Assembly: GCA_007135015.1 (NCBI GenBank)
Contig: SLJS01000016.1
Span: 1 to 5,088 of the forward strand
From: Alcanivorax sp.
Lineage (GTDB): Bacteria > Pseudomonadota > Gammaproteobacteria > Pseudomonadales > Alcanivoracaceae
Reading direction: 5' to 3'
DNA: 5,088 nucleotides
Both the position numbers and the translations under genes were made by a program. Below are positions 1-5,088 of this stretch, one piece after another (position 1 is the first letter of the stretch; every line of letters starts with the position of its first letter). The notes beneath the pieces were generated by a model. The model ran no database searches and was not told the origin of the DNA. It saw nothing but the letters and a program-made list of their open reading frames with translations.

Positions 1-34
1 GGAATACCCCGGCAGACCTCTGCCGGGGTATTCC
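1..34. terminator. Perfect 16-bp hairpin, probable terminator at window edge
   Basis: Bases 1-16 (GGAATACCCCGGCAGA) are the exact reverse complement of bases 19-34, with only CC between them. This gives a very stable GC-rich hairpin. It is followed on the plus strand by a pyrimidine run (TCCTCCTTCC) rather than a pure T tract. The likely role is termination of a gene ending left of the window, insulating the yghU leader; it could also serve a gene reading from the other side. The palindrome starts at base 1, so the arms may continue outside the window. The lack of a clean T tract keeps confidence moderate. Confidence 0.5.
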
Positions 35-228
35 TCCTCCTTCCACTTAAGGTTCCCCGGTCGGGCGCTTGCCCCGTGACGTAATGCAACCGGCGCAACA
101 GGCCCTGCGCGGGCAATGGCTGTTATGCGCAACCGGATCGGGCATGAAACAATCCCCGACGTCAAGGCATCTCCATCAGGCCGGCACCGGCGGGTGCCCG
201 GGAACCGGTTTCACACGGGAGGAATTTC
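35..228 (+). other. Structured noncoding leader upstream of yghU
   Basis: This 194-base stretch has no coding region I can support and no convincing sigma-70 promoter. It is rich in short symmetric elements. GCGCAACAG (93-101) can pair with CTGTT-AT-GCGC (120-130, two-base bulge), enclosing a second hairpin GCCC-TGCGC-GGGC (102-114). GGCACC (183-188) can pair with GGTGCC (193-198) just ahead of the ribosome binding site. The 8-mer GCAACCGG occurs twice, at 86-93 and 129-136. The yghU promoter must lie here unless the gene is transcribed from further left through the edge hairpin. The stretch ends with a strong Shine-Dalgarno, GGGAGGAA (217-224). Confidence 0.4.
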
Positions 229-1083
229 ATGAGCGAAAGCAGCTACATCCCACCACGGGTCTGGACGCCGGACAAGGAAAGCGGCGGCCGTTTCGCCGCC
301 ATCAATCGCCCGGAGGCCGGCCCCACCAACGAGAAGGAACTGCCGGTGGGGAAGCATCCGCTGCAGCTCTACTCCCTGGCCACGCCCAACGGGGTCAAGG
401 TCACGGTCATGCTGGAAGAGCTGCTTGCACTGGGCCATGAGGGTGCCGAGTACGACGCCTGGCCGGTGAACATTCTCACCGGCGAGCAGTTCTCCACCGG
501 CTTTGTGGCGGTGAATCCGAACTCGAAGATTCCGGCAATGATGGACTACAGCGGCAAGGAACCGCTGCGGGTATTCGAGTCCGGTGCCATCCTGATGCAC
601 CTGGCGGAGAAGTTCGGCGAATTCCTGCCCCCGAAGCCACCGGCACGCACCGAAACGCTCAACTGGCTATTCTGGCAGATGGGCTCTGCGCCCTTTGTGG
701 GCGGCGGTTTCGGGCATTTCTTTGCCTATGCGCCGGAGCCCATGAAATACCCCATCGACCGCTTCACCATGGAAGTGAAACGCCAGCTCGATGTGCTCGA
801 CCGGCACCTGGCCGAACACCGCTATCTTGCCGGCGAGGACTACACCATTGCCGACATGGCCACCTGGCCCTGGTACGGGGAACTGGCCCGGGACCGGCTC
901 TACGAGCGGGCCGGCGAATTCCTCCAGGTGCATGCCTATGAACACGTGCAGCGCTGGGCAGCGGAGATCGCCGAGCGCCCGGCGGTACAACGCGGGCGCA
1001 GGGTCAACCGGGTCTGGGGCGACCCGAAGAATCAGCTCCCCGAGCGTCACGATGCCGGGGACTTCGAGCCCTCCGGAAGCTGA
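229..1083 (+). CDS. yghU: Glutathione S-transferase, YghU-like (Nu class)
   Basis: This is a 284-residue cytosolic GST closely resembling E. coli YghU (about 288 residues) along its whole length. The family-specific N-terminal extension (residues 1-45, with GPTNEKELPVGKHPLQLYSL spanning 31-50) precedes the thioredoxin-like GST_N domain (about 46-132). That domain carries the TPNG turn (52-55), the NPNSKIPA segment with the expected cis-Pro at 102, and the ESG glutathione-contact motif (117-119). The helical C-terminal domain (about 139-260) has the folding signature TIADMATWPW (206-215). Nu-class enzymes lack a classical catalytic Tyr or Ser and are known for disulfide-bond reductase and peroxidase activity with glutathione, so a role in thiol redox homeostasis is likely. 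The ATG is fixed by GGGAGGAA with a four-base gap and by N-terminal similarity. The 3' end overlaps the opposing hydrolase gene by 37 bp, leaving no room for a terminator between them. Confidence 0.95.
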   Translation: MSESSYIPPRVWTPDKESGGRFAAINRPEAGPTNEKELPVGKHPLQLYSLATPNGVKVTVMLEELLALGHEGAEYDAWPVNILTGEQFSTGFVAVNPNSKIPAMMDYSGKEPLRVFESGAILMHLAEKFGEFLPPKPPARTETLNWLFWQMGSAPFVGGGFGHFFAYAPEPMKYPIDRFTMEVKRQLDVLDRHLAEHRYLAGEDYTIADMATWPWYGELARDRLYERAGEFLQVHAYEHVQRWAAEIAERPAVQRGRRVNRVWGDPKNQLPERHDAGDFEPSGS

Positions 1084-2048
1084 AACCGCGGCATCTGCCC
1101 GTCGGCACCGGATGCCGCAATGCGTCCGGTCGACTCCAGACAGGCCAGCCGGGCCAGGATCTGTCCCGCCACCAGGGGGAACATGGGGCCGTCCACCGCC
1201 GGGCCACCGAATTTTTTCAGCAACGCATTCAGCGAAAGCGGGCCGTCGCCCAGCAGGTGCTCGATCCGGGCAAGACGCTGTTCATGGGTGTCGCGCAACT
1301 GATCGCAACGGGCACGGAATTCCCCGAAGGGATCACCGTGGGCCGGGAAAGCGCGGGTGACTTCGAGCTGGCGCAATCGCGCCAGGGATTCCAGGTATAG
1401 CGGCAGCGGGTTTTCGCTCTGGCGCCACCAGATGCCCACGTGAGTGACGATCTCCGGCAGAATCTGGTCACCGGTAATCACAAGCCCCTCTTCCGGCTGA
1501 TGCAGCAGCAGGTTGCAGGGGGTGTGGCCGTAGCCGGCATGGAGCTGCCAGCGACGGCCGCCGATATCGAGTTCATCCCCCGGGGCGACGATCTGGATCT
1601 CCGAGTGAATCTGCGGACAGCCCCGGGCGAAGTGGTGATAGAAGCCCTGGCAGAGGCGGACCTTGTCTTCCTCAGCGCCCAGTGCGCTCATCCACTGTTC
1701 GATTTCCGCATCCCGCTTTGCGTCGTCCACCGCAAAATTCTCCAGTGCGCGCAGCTCCTCCCGGGCTATCAGAATCGGCGCGCCGGTCTCCCGCGCCAGC
1801 CAGGCAGCGGAACCGGCGTGATCCGGATGTGCATGGGTGAGAAAGATGCGGGTGATGCCGCCACCATAAAGTGGCGAGGCCATGAAGGCCTTCCACACCT
1901 CGCGGGTGGCTTCGGTGCGGGTGCCGCAGTCAACCACCACCCAGCCGTCGCCGTCGGCCAGCAGCCAGCTGTTGATATGGCCGGGGTCGGTGCGCATGGG
2001 CAGCGGCAGGCGCCGGATACCCGGCGCCACGGAAGTCGGTTCGGTCAT
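1047..2048 (-). CDS. MBL-fold metallo-hydrolase with C-terminal winged helix
   Basis: This 333-residue protein has the complete metallo-beta-lactamase di-metal site: THAHPDH (residues 71-77, ligands His72, His74, Asp76, His77), His175 in GYGHTP, the bridging Asp194 in ITGDQ, and His237 in PAHGD. Residues about 255-325 resemble the small winged-helix tail of the LACTB2-like branch, so the length and architecture are normal for that group. Family members hydrolyse thioesters, nucleic acids or other esters; the substrate cannot be read from the sequence. No signal peptide is seen, so it is probably cytosolic. It is last of three minus-strand genes, 33 bp after the desaturase. No good Shine-Dalgarno precedes the ATG (closest is AGGG 13 bases away), so translation may be weak or depend on the upstream gene. 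A thioesterase acting on desaturase or crotonase products is possible but is only inferred from context. Confidence 0.88.
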   Translation of the reverse strand: MTEPTSVAPGIRRLPLPMRTDPGHINSWLLADGDGWVVVDCGTRTEATREVWKAFMASPLYGGGITRIFLTHAHPDHAGSAAWLARETGAPILIAREELRALENFAVDDAKRDAEIEQWMSALGAEEDKVRLCQGFYHHFARGCPQIHSEIQIVAPGDELDIGGRRWQLHAGYGHTPCNLLLHQPEEGLVITGDQILPEIVTHVGIWWRQSENPLPLYLESLARLRQLEVTRAFPAHGDPFGEFRARCDQLRDTHEQRLARIEHLLGDGPLSLNALLKKFGGPAVDGPMFPLVAGQILARLACLESTGRIAASGADGQMPRFQLPEGSKSPAS

Positions 2049-2081
2049 GGGATTCGAATGGCCCTGGTGATGGTCAGTGGA

Positions 2082-3113
2082 TCATTGCCCGGTGAGCGCG
2101 GCCGGACGGGGACCGGAGGAGACGATCTCCAGCACCCGCCAGTAGCCGGGCGGCGAGCTCACCGCGCCCCGCTGGCGCAGCATCCGGTGCATCGCCGGCA
2201 GCCGGTAGAACGGCACCGACGGCATTACATGATGCTCGATATGGTAATTCACCCGGAAGGGCGCGACGAACATGCGAGCGATGATACCAGCCCGGGTGGT
2301 GCGGGTGTTCTCGAACATGTCGGCGCTGCGGCTGGTGACCGCGTGCTCGGCAAGGGCACGAATGCGCAGGAACAACGGGTAGGGGATCAGATAAGCGGCC
2401 AGCCAGGCAAACCAGAGCAGGCCATGCCCCAGGGCAGCAAGCACCAGGGCAATAAGCGCATTGGTCATGATCGTCGGCGCCGCGTTCCTGGTGAAGGTGC
2501 CGGCGAAGTGCCACCAGCGCCGGCCCTCGCGCGGCAGCCAGGTCACGTCCGAGGCCACGGTCCATTTCATCAGCCCGGCGTTCATCAGAAAGAAGCCGAA
2601 CAGGTACTTGAGCCCGGTGAGCCCGGACAGGTCCCGCAGGAACTTGCGCAGCAGCGACCGGCGGGTCGTCGGCAGGCCCTCCACCAGGGAAATGTCCGTG
2701 TCTTCCGCCGTGCCGGTTTTCGTGTGATGAATGAAGTGATGGGCCCGGTACTTCTCCAGATGCAGTCCGATGGGCCTCGCGCACAGCCAGTCCACCGGAG
2801 CGTCATTGAGCCGGGGCGTGCGAAACAGGGTCCTGTGGGTGGCCTCGTGGGTGAGAATGGCCAGCGCCAGCTGACGCCCGCCGAGCACCGCAACCCCCGC
2901 CGCCACCGCTGGCGCCGCAATGTACCAGGGCTGGGCCAGCCCCCAGCCAGTGAACGCCAGCGCGCCGGCGATGACCGCCCAGGTGGCGACAATGGCCCAG
3001 GCGCCTCGCAGGTCCGAGCGCTCGCGCAGGGCCCGGATTTCCTCCCGGGTGAAAAGATCGGTCAGCCTGCGCCGGGTCACCGGAGCGCTGTCGTGGACGG
3101 CGTCATTGTTCAT
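2082..3113 (-). CDS. Membrane fatty acid desaturase
   Basis: This 343-residue integral-membrane di-iron desaturase carries all three histidine boxes: HEATH (89-93), HHFIHH (125-130) and HIEHH (291-295). It also has the extra conserved His257 in RALAEHA. Hydrophobic segments lie at about 37-57, 62-86, 168-182 and 213-247, with the His boxes on cytosolic faces as in the FA_desaturase family. Such enzymes use O2 and an electron donor to introduce a double bond into acyl chains bound to lipid, ACP or CoA. Neither chain position nor carrier can be told from the sequence, and related enzymes act on carotenoids or sphingolipids. No ferredoxin, cytochrome b5 or reductase domain is fused, so reducing power must come from elsewhere. 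The gene lies 51 bp after the PaaX-like regulator and 33 bp before the hydrolase, suggesting co-transcription. Its Shine-Dalgarno is weak. The chosen ATG is the most upstream in frame. Confidence 0.92.
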   Translation of the reverse strand: MNNDAVHDSAPVTRRRLTDLFTREEIRALRERSDLRGAWAIVATWAVIAGALAFTGWGLAQPWYIAAPAVAAGVAVLGGRQLALAILTHEATHRTLFRTPRLNDAPVDWLCARPIGLHLEKYRAHHFIHHTKTGTAEDTDISLVEGLPTTRRSLLRKFLRDLSGLTGLKYLFGFFLMNAGLMKWTVASDVTWLPREGRRWWHFAGTFTRNAAPTIMTNALIALVLAALGHGLLWFAWLAAYLIPYPLFLRIRALAEHAVTSRSADMFENTRTTRAGIIARMFVAPFRVNYHIEHHVMPSVPFYRLPAMHRMLRQRGAVSSPPGYWRVLEIVSSGPRPAALTGQ

Positions 3114-3164
3114 GGGGCATGCTCGGGAATCATTACATCATTATGTAGGATATGTTTTATCACG
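3114..3164 (-). promoter_or_regulatory. AT-rich spacer with palindrome TACAT-N4-ATGTA
   Basis: This 51-base gap between the regulator and the desaturase is markedly AT-rich against GC-rich flanks. It contains the inverted repeat TACAT-CATT-ATGTA (3134-3147), the size of a small dimer operator. On the minus strand CATAAT resembles a -10 box, but I see no matching -35 hexamer at normal spacing. It may hold a secondary promoter or operator controlling the desaturase and hydrolase separately from the regulator. No terminator-like hairpin with a T run is visible, so read-through from the regulator gene is plausible. Confidence 0.3.
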
Positions 3165-3977
3165 TTATATTTCGCCCGGCAACTCGAGCCATCCGGAAGC
3201 GTTGCGGTAGAGCCGGGTCCAGATCTCGTGGCCTCGCCGGTCGTATTCCAACAGCACCTCGAAGAATGCCCGGCGTTCGTCCGCGTCGGTGAGTTCGGCG
3301 GGCAACAGGGGGTCGAAGACCATCTGCCGGATGGCCCGGTCACCGAGCAGGAAGGCCTCCCGCGCGGCCTCCTCCGGCTCCAGCCGGTGGGCGCGGGCGA
3401 GCCAGTCACTCAGCTCCCGGCGGACACGGCGGTAGTCGGCAACCAGCCGTTTGCTGTCCCAGAGGGTGCGGGCCCGGGCGGTGCGTTCGTCGTCCAGTTC
3501 GCGCATACCGAAGACCATGGCGTCGGCGTCCAGTCCGCGCTGGTGCAGGCGCTCGCGCACCGCCGCCACGCCGCCGCGCAGATTGTCCGGGCGCAGGTAC
3601 AGGCCCCGCTCCAGCTCGCGGCAGCCGGTCCGTGCCAGCGCCCGTTCGCGCCGCCGCAGGGCCGCGCGGTCGCTGCGGCCCAGGTGCGCCACCTGTACCC
3701 CGACCCAGTGGCCCTTCCAGGCCTTCAGCTGCTTCAAGGCATGGCGCCAGCCGCGCACGTCCTCGGCCATTCGCCGGGCGTGGGGCGTGAGCTGATAGAC
3801 GCCGCGCTCGCGGGCCTCGATCAGCCCCTCGGCGGCGAGCCGCCCCAGCGTCACCCGGGTACTGCTCTCGCTGACGCCGAACAGCCGACAGGCGCGCACC
3901 GCGTTGCCCGCTGTCAGCGGCCAGTCTGCCGCCGCCGCCAGCAGGTTCATAATCAGTCGCCTGGCACTGGGTTTCAT
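3165..3977 (-). CDS. PaaX-family transcriptional regulator
   Basis: This is a 270-residue DNA-binding protein with the three-part PaaX layout. The N-terminal winged helix-turn-helix (about 5-66) has SESSTRVTLGRLAAEGLIEA as recognition helix and start of the wing. The central domain (about 86-160) has WVGVQV followed by GLYLRPDNL (125-133). The C-terminal PaaX domain (about 170-262) has the hallmark FDPLLPAEL (221-229). E. coli PaaX represses phenylacetate catabolism and is released by phenylacetyl-CoA. No paa catabolic genes lie here, so this paralogue probably senses a different CoA thioester, consistent with its neighbours. The start is supported by AAGGAAA (3982-3988) four bases upstream. 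It is first of three minus-strand genes and is divergent from the crotonase gene across 107 bp containing a strong candidate operator, so autoregulation and control of the crotonase are likely. It should not be called paaX itself. Confidence 0.87.
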   Translation of the reverse strand: MKPSARRLIMNLLAAAADWPLTAGNAVRACRLFGVSESSTRVTLGRLAAEGLIEARERGVYQLTPHARRMAEDVRGWRHALKQLKAWKGHWVGVQVAHLGRSDRAALRRRERALARTGCRELERGLYLRPDNLRGGVAAVRERLHQRGLDADAMVFGMRELDDERTARARTLWDSKRLVADYRRVRRELSDWLARAHRLEPEEAAREAFLLGDRAIRQMVFDPLLPAELTDADERRAFFEVLLEYDRRGHEIWTRLYRNASGWLELPGEI

Positions 3978-4019
3978 CCGGTTTCCTTGCTGCCCGCCTC
4001 GGCCTGAATATTACCACCC

Positions 4020-4049
4020 TGAACAGCAATTTCTGGTTGCTGTTATATT
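4020..4049 (+). promoter_or_regulatory. Candidate sigma-70 promoter for the crotonase gene
   Basis: TGAACA (4020-4025, four of six matches to TTGACA) and TATATT (4044-4049, five of six to TATAAT) are 18 bases apart. They predict a start near 4056 and a leader of about 30 bases before the ATG at 4085. The inverted repeat 4022-4044 occupies this core, so a bound repressor would block polymerase directly. Confidence 0.4.
4022..4044. promoter_or_regulatory. Candidate operator, AACAGCAA-N7-TTGCTGTT
   Basis: Two perfect 8-bp inverted half-sites (4022-4029 and 4037-4044) are separated by seven bases, an overall 23-bp dyad suited to a dimeric winged-helix repressor. It lies in the divergent region between the PaaX-like regulator and the crotonase. 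It fills the space between the -35 and -10 candidates of the crotonase promoter and touches the opposing -10 candidate. A transcription terminator is unlikely because the second arm is followed by ATATTCG, not a T run. Assignment to the adjacent regulator is inference from position; I do not claim a match to the published PaaX consensus. Confidence 0.55.
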
Positions 4050-4072
4050 CGATGGACCACCATCCCGGACAA
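4042..4072 (-). promoter_or_regulatory. Possible opposing promoter for the regulator operon
   Basis: Reading the minus strand, TTGTCC (4072-4067, four of six to TTGACA) is followed after 19 bases by TATAAC (4047-4042, five of six to TATAAT). The spacing is longer than ideal. If real, its -10 shares bases with the -10 of the rightward promoter and with the inverted repeat, so one operator could control both directions. A second, poorer -10 (TAATAT, 4013-4008) has no matching -35. Confidence 0.25.
4051..4064. repeat. Short inverted repeat GATGG-ACCA-CCATC
   Basis: Five-base arms at 4051-4055 and 4060-4064 flank ACCA, lying right at the predicted transcription start of the crotonase gene. It could be a second protein-binding site or a small 5' leader hairpin. 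It is short enough to arise by chance in GC-rich DNA. Confidence 0.25.
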
Positions 4073-4078
4073 GAGGGA
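4073..4078 (+). promoter_or_regulatory. Ribosome binding site fixing the crotonase start
   Basis: GAGGGA lies six bases before the ATG at 4085. The frame is open further upstream, to TTG 4037 and ATG 4052. However, TTG 4037 falls inside the candidate operator and upstream of the predicted transcript start, and the extra residues do not resemble crotonase sequence. ATG 4085 is therefore preferred. Confidence 0.6.
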
Positions 4079-4084
4079 AGAGCC

Positions 4085-4999
4085 ATGACAGACCCGACCA
4101 CCATGACCTATGAGGCAGACGGCCGCATTGCCCGCATCACCCTGAACCGCCCGGAGCGCGGCAATGGCATCACCATGGACATGCCCCGGGAGCTGGAAGC
4201 CTGCGTGGAGCGCGCCAATCTGGACCCGAATATCCATGTGATCGCCCTGGCCGGCAACGGCACCGGCTTCTGCGGCGGCTATGATCTGGTCGACAGCGCC
4301 GAGGGCCAGCTCGGCGGCGAGGCCGACGAGCACCGCCCCGCCGGCTCGCCGCTCGACCCCATGGTGCAGATGAAAAACCACATGCCGGACACCAACTGGG
4401 ACCCCACCATCGACTACGCCATGATGGGGCGCAACGTGAAGCGCTTCATGAGTCTGTTCCACGGGGAGAAGCCGGTGGTGTGCAAGGTGCACGGCTTCTG
4501 CGTGGCCGGCGGTACCGACATGGCGCTTTGTTCGGACCTGCTGGTGATCGCCGACGACGCCAAGATCGGCTATCCGCCGGCCCGCGTCTGGGGTTCGCCC
4601 ACCACCAGCATGTGGGTCTACCGGCTGGGCCTGCAAAAGGCCAAGCGCCTGCTGTTCACCGGCGACTGCCTCAACGGCCGCGAAGCGGTGGAATGGGGCC
4701 TGGCCATCGAGTCCGCGCCGGCGGAAGAGCTTGATGAACGCTTCGAGGCCCTGCTGGCGCGTATTGCGAAGATGCCGATCAATCAGCTGATCATGATGAA
4801 GATGCTCACCAACCAGACCCTGCACAACCAGGGCCTGGCCACCACCCAGATGCTGGGCACGCTCTTCGACGGCATTACCCGCCACACGGAGGAAGGCCAC
4901 GACTTCCAGCAGCGGGCAATGAAGGAAGGCTTCCGCGAGGCAGTACGCCAGCGCGACGAGCCGTTTGGGGATGCCGGGAGGAAGACGTTCAGGGGGTAG
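4085..4999 (+). CDS. Crotonase/enoyl-CoA hydratase superfamily protein, atypical catalytic residues
   Basis: This 304-residue cytosolic protein has the crotonase fold signatures. They are an N-terminal beta segment with ITLNRPERGNGIT (18-30), the first oxyanion-hole loop FCGGYDL (62-68), and the second oxyanion helix HGFCVAGGTDMALCSDL (136-152), which together bind and polarise an acyl-CoA thioester. It is longer than the usual 260 residues because of an insertion at about 70-118 that includes DTNWDPTIDYAMM. By alignment with rat mitochondrial enoyl-CoA hydratase, the two catalytic Glu positions (144 and 164 there) are Asp145 and Pro165 here, in GYPPARVWG. Simple hydratase activity is therefore doubtful; isomerase, hydrolase or another CoA reaction is possible. 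The conserved-looking GSPTTSMWVYRLG and RLLFTGDCLNGREA segments place it with longer EchA-like proteins common in acyl-CoA metabolism. It is divergent from the PaaX-like regulator and probably repressed by it. Confidence 0.88.
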   Translation: MTDPTTMTYEADGRIARITLNRPERGNGITMDMPRELEACVERANLDPNIHVIALAGNGTGFCGGYDLVDSAEGQLGGEADEHRPAGSPLDPMVQMKNHMPDTNWDPTIDYAMMGRNVKRFMSLFHGEKPVVCKVHGFCVAGGTDMALCSDLLVIADDAKIGYPPARVWGSPTTSMWVYRLGLQKAKRLLFTGDCLNGREAVEWGLAIESAPAEELDERFEALLARIAKMPINQLIMMKMLTNQTLHNQGLATTQMLGTLFDGITRHTEEGHDFQQRAMKEGFREAVRQRDEPFGDAGRKTFRG

Positions 5000-5088
5000 C
5001 ACGGGCGTCGGATGTGCTGGAGTTTTTCACCTCAATCGCAAAGGCGTTCAGGATGCGCGGGCGGCCCGTCCGCCAGCAAAACCGGGCA
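5000..5088. other. Noncoding tail, nothing firmly identified
   Basis: After the crotonase stop I see no supported gene. AGCAC (4998-5002) and GTGCT (5014-5018) form a weak five-base stem followed four bases later by TTTTT (5023-5027), at best a poor terminator. A minus-strand frame is open from the window edge to a TGA at 4989-4991 (32 codons) and could be the tail of a convergent gene, but its residues match nothing I recognise. Confidence 0.3.

Noticed and set aside
69..440. 123-codon plus-strand frame starting in the leader and running into yghU.
   Set aside because: It is out of frame with yghU for most of its length, has no Shine-Dalgarno before its start, and its product is Gly-, Arg- and Gln-rich without any domain.
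1440..4007. 855-codon plus-strand open frame running opposite the hydrolase, desaturase and regulator genes.
   Set aside because: It is antisense to three well-supported genes. Its product is rich in Pro, Gly, Arg, Gln and His with no recognisable domain, as expected from the complement of GC-rich codons. It crosses two intergenic gaps without any sign of its own start signals.
4037..4084. Extended N-terminus of the crotonase from TTG 4037 or ATG 4052.
   Set aside because: The TTG lies inside the operator and -10 region, the extra residues have no family similarity, and a proper ribosome binding site precedes ATG 4085.
4043..5002. 319-codon minus-strand open frame opposite the crotonase gene.
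   Set aside because: It mirrors the crotonase codons, is rich in His, Val, Gly and Ala, shows no motif, and would start beyond the stop of a clear gene.
4998..5027. AGCAC/GTGCT stem followed by TTTTT as a terminator of the crotonase gene.
   Set aside because: The stem is five base pairs with an 11-base loop, and four bases separate it from the T run, which is too weak for a confident call.
4989..5088. Minus-strand open frame reaching the right edge, possible 3' end of a convergent gene.
   Set aside because: Only 32 codons are visible, with no recognised residues and an 11-base overlap with the crotonase. It cannot be told from chance; sequence to the right of 5088 would settle it.

Overview
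The window is GC-rich and densely coded, with protein-coding content typical of a Gammaproteobacterium. The E. coli-like Nu-class glutathione transferase YghU points that way, together with a PaaX-type regulator, an integral-membrane fatty acid desaturase and a crotonase homologue. Genus cannot be fixed from the sequence alone. It looks like ordinary chromosome: I see no mobile element, CRISPR array, tRNA or rRNA.

Layout from left to right. Positions 1-34 are a perfect 16-bp inverted repeat, probably the transcription terminator of a gene lying left of the window. Positions 35-228 are a structured noncoding leader. yghU (229-1083, +) follows, with a strong Shine-Dalgarno. It is convergent with, and overlaps by 37 bp, the first of three minus-strand genes. 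In transcription order these are a PaaX-family regulator (3977-3165), a fatty acid desaturase (3113-2082) and a metallo-beta-lactamase-fold hydrolase (2048-1047). The gaps between them are 51 and 33 bp, so they probably form one operon. Divergent from the regulator is a crotonase-superfamily gene (4085-4999, +). The last 89 bases hold no gene I can support.

The most interesting part is the 107-bp divergent region 3978-4084. It holds a perfect inverted repeat, AACAGCAA-N7-TTGCTGTT, lying between plausible -35 and -10 hexamers of the crotonase promoter and overlapping a possible opposing -10 element. This is the layout expected if the PaaX-like protein represses both its own operon and the crotonase.

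PaaX-family proteins whose ligands are known respond to aryl- or acyl-CoA thioesters. The neighbourhood (desaturase, hydrolase of a fold that includes thioesterases, CoA-binding crotonase) is therefore consistent with a small acyl-CoA-sensing lipid-modification regulon. That regulon is inference. The crotonase has Asp and Pro where classical enoyl-CoA hydratases have their two catalytic Glu residues, so its reaction is probably not simple enoyl-CoA hydration. yghU appears to be an independent unit, though its leader shares the 8-mer GCTGTTAT and an AACAG...CTGTT arrangement with the candidate operator.
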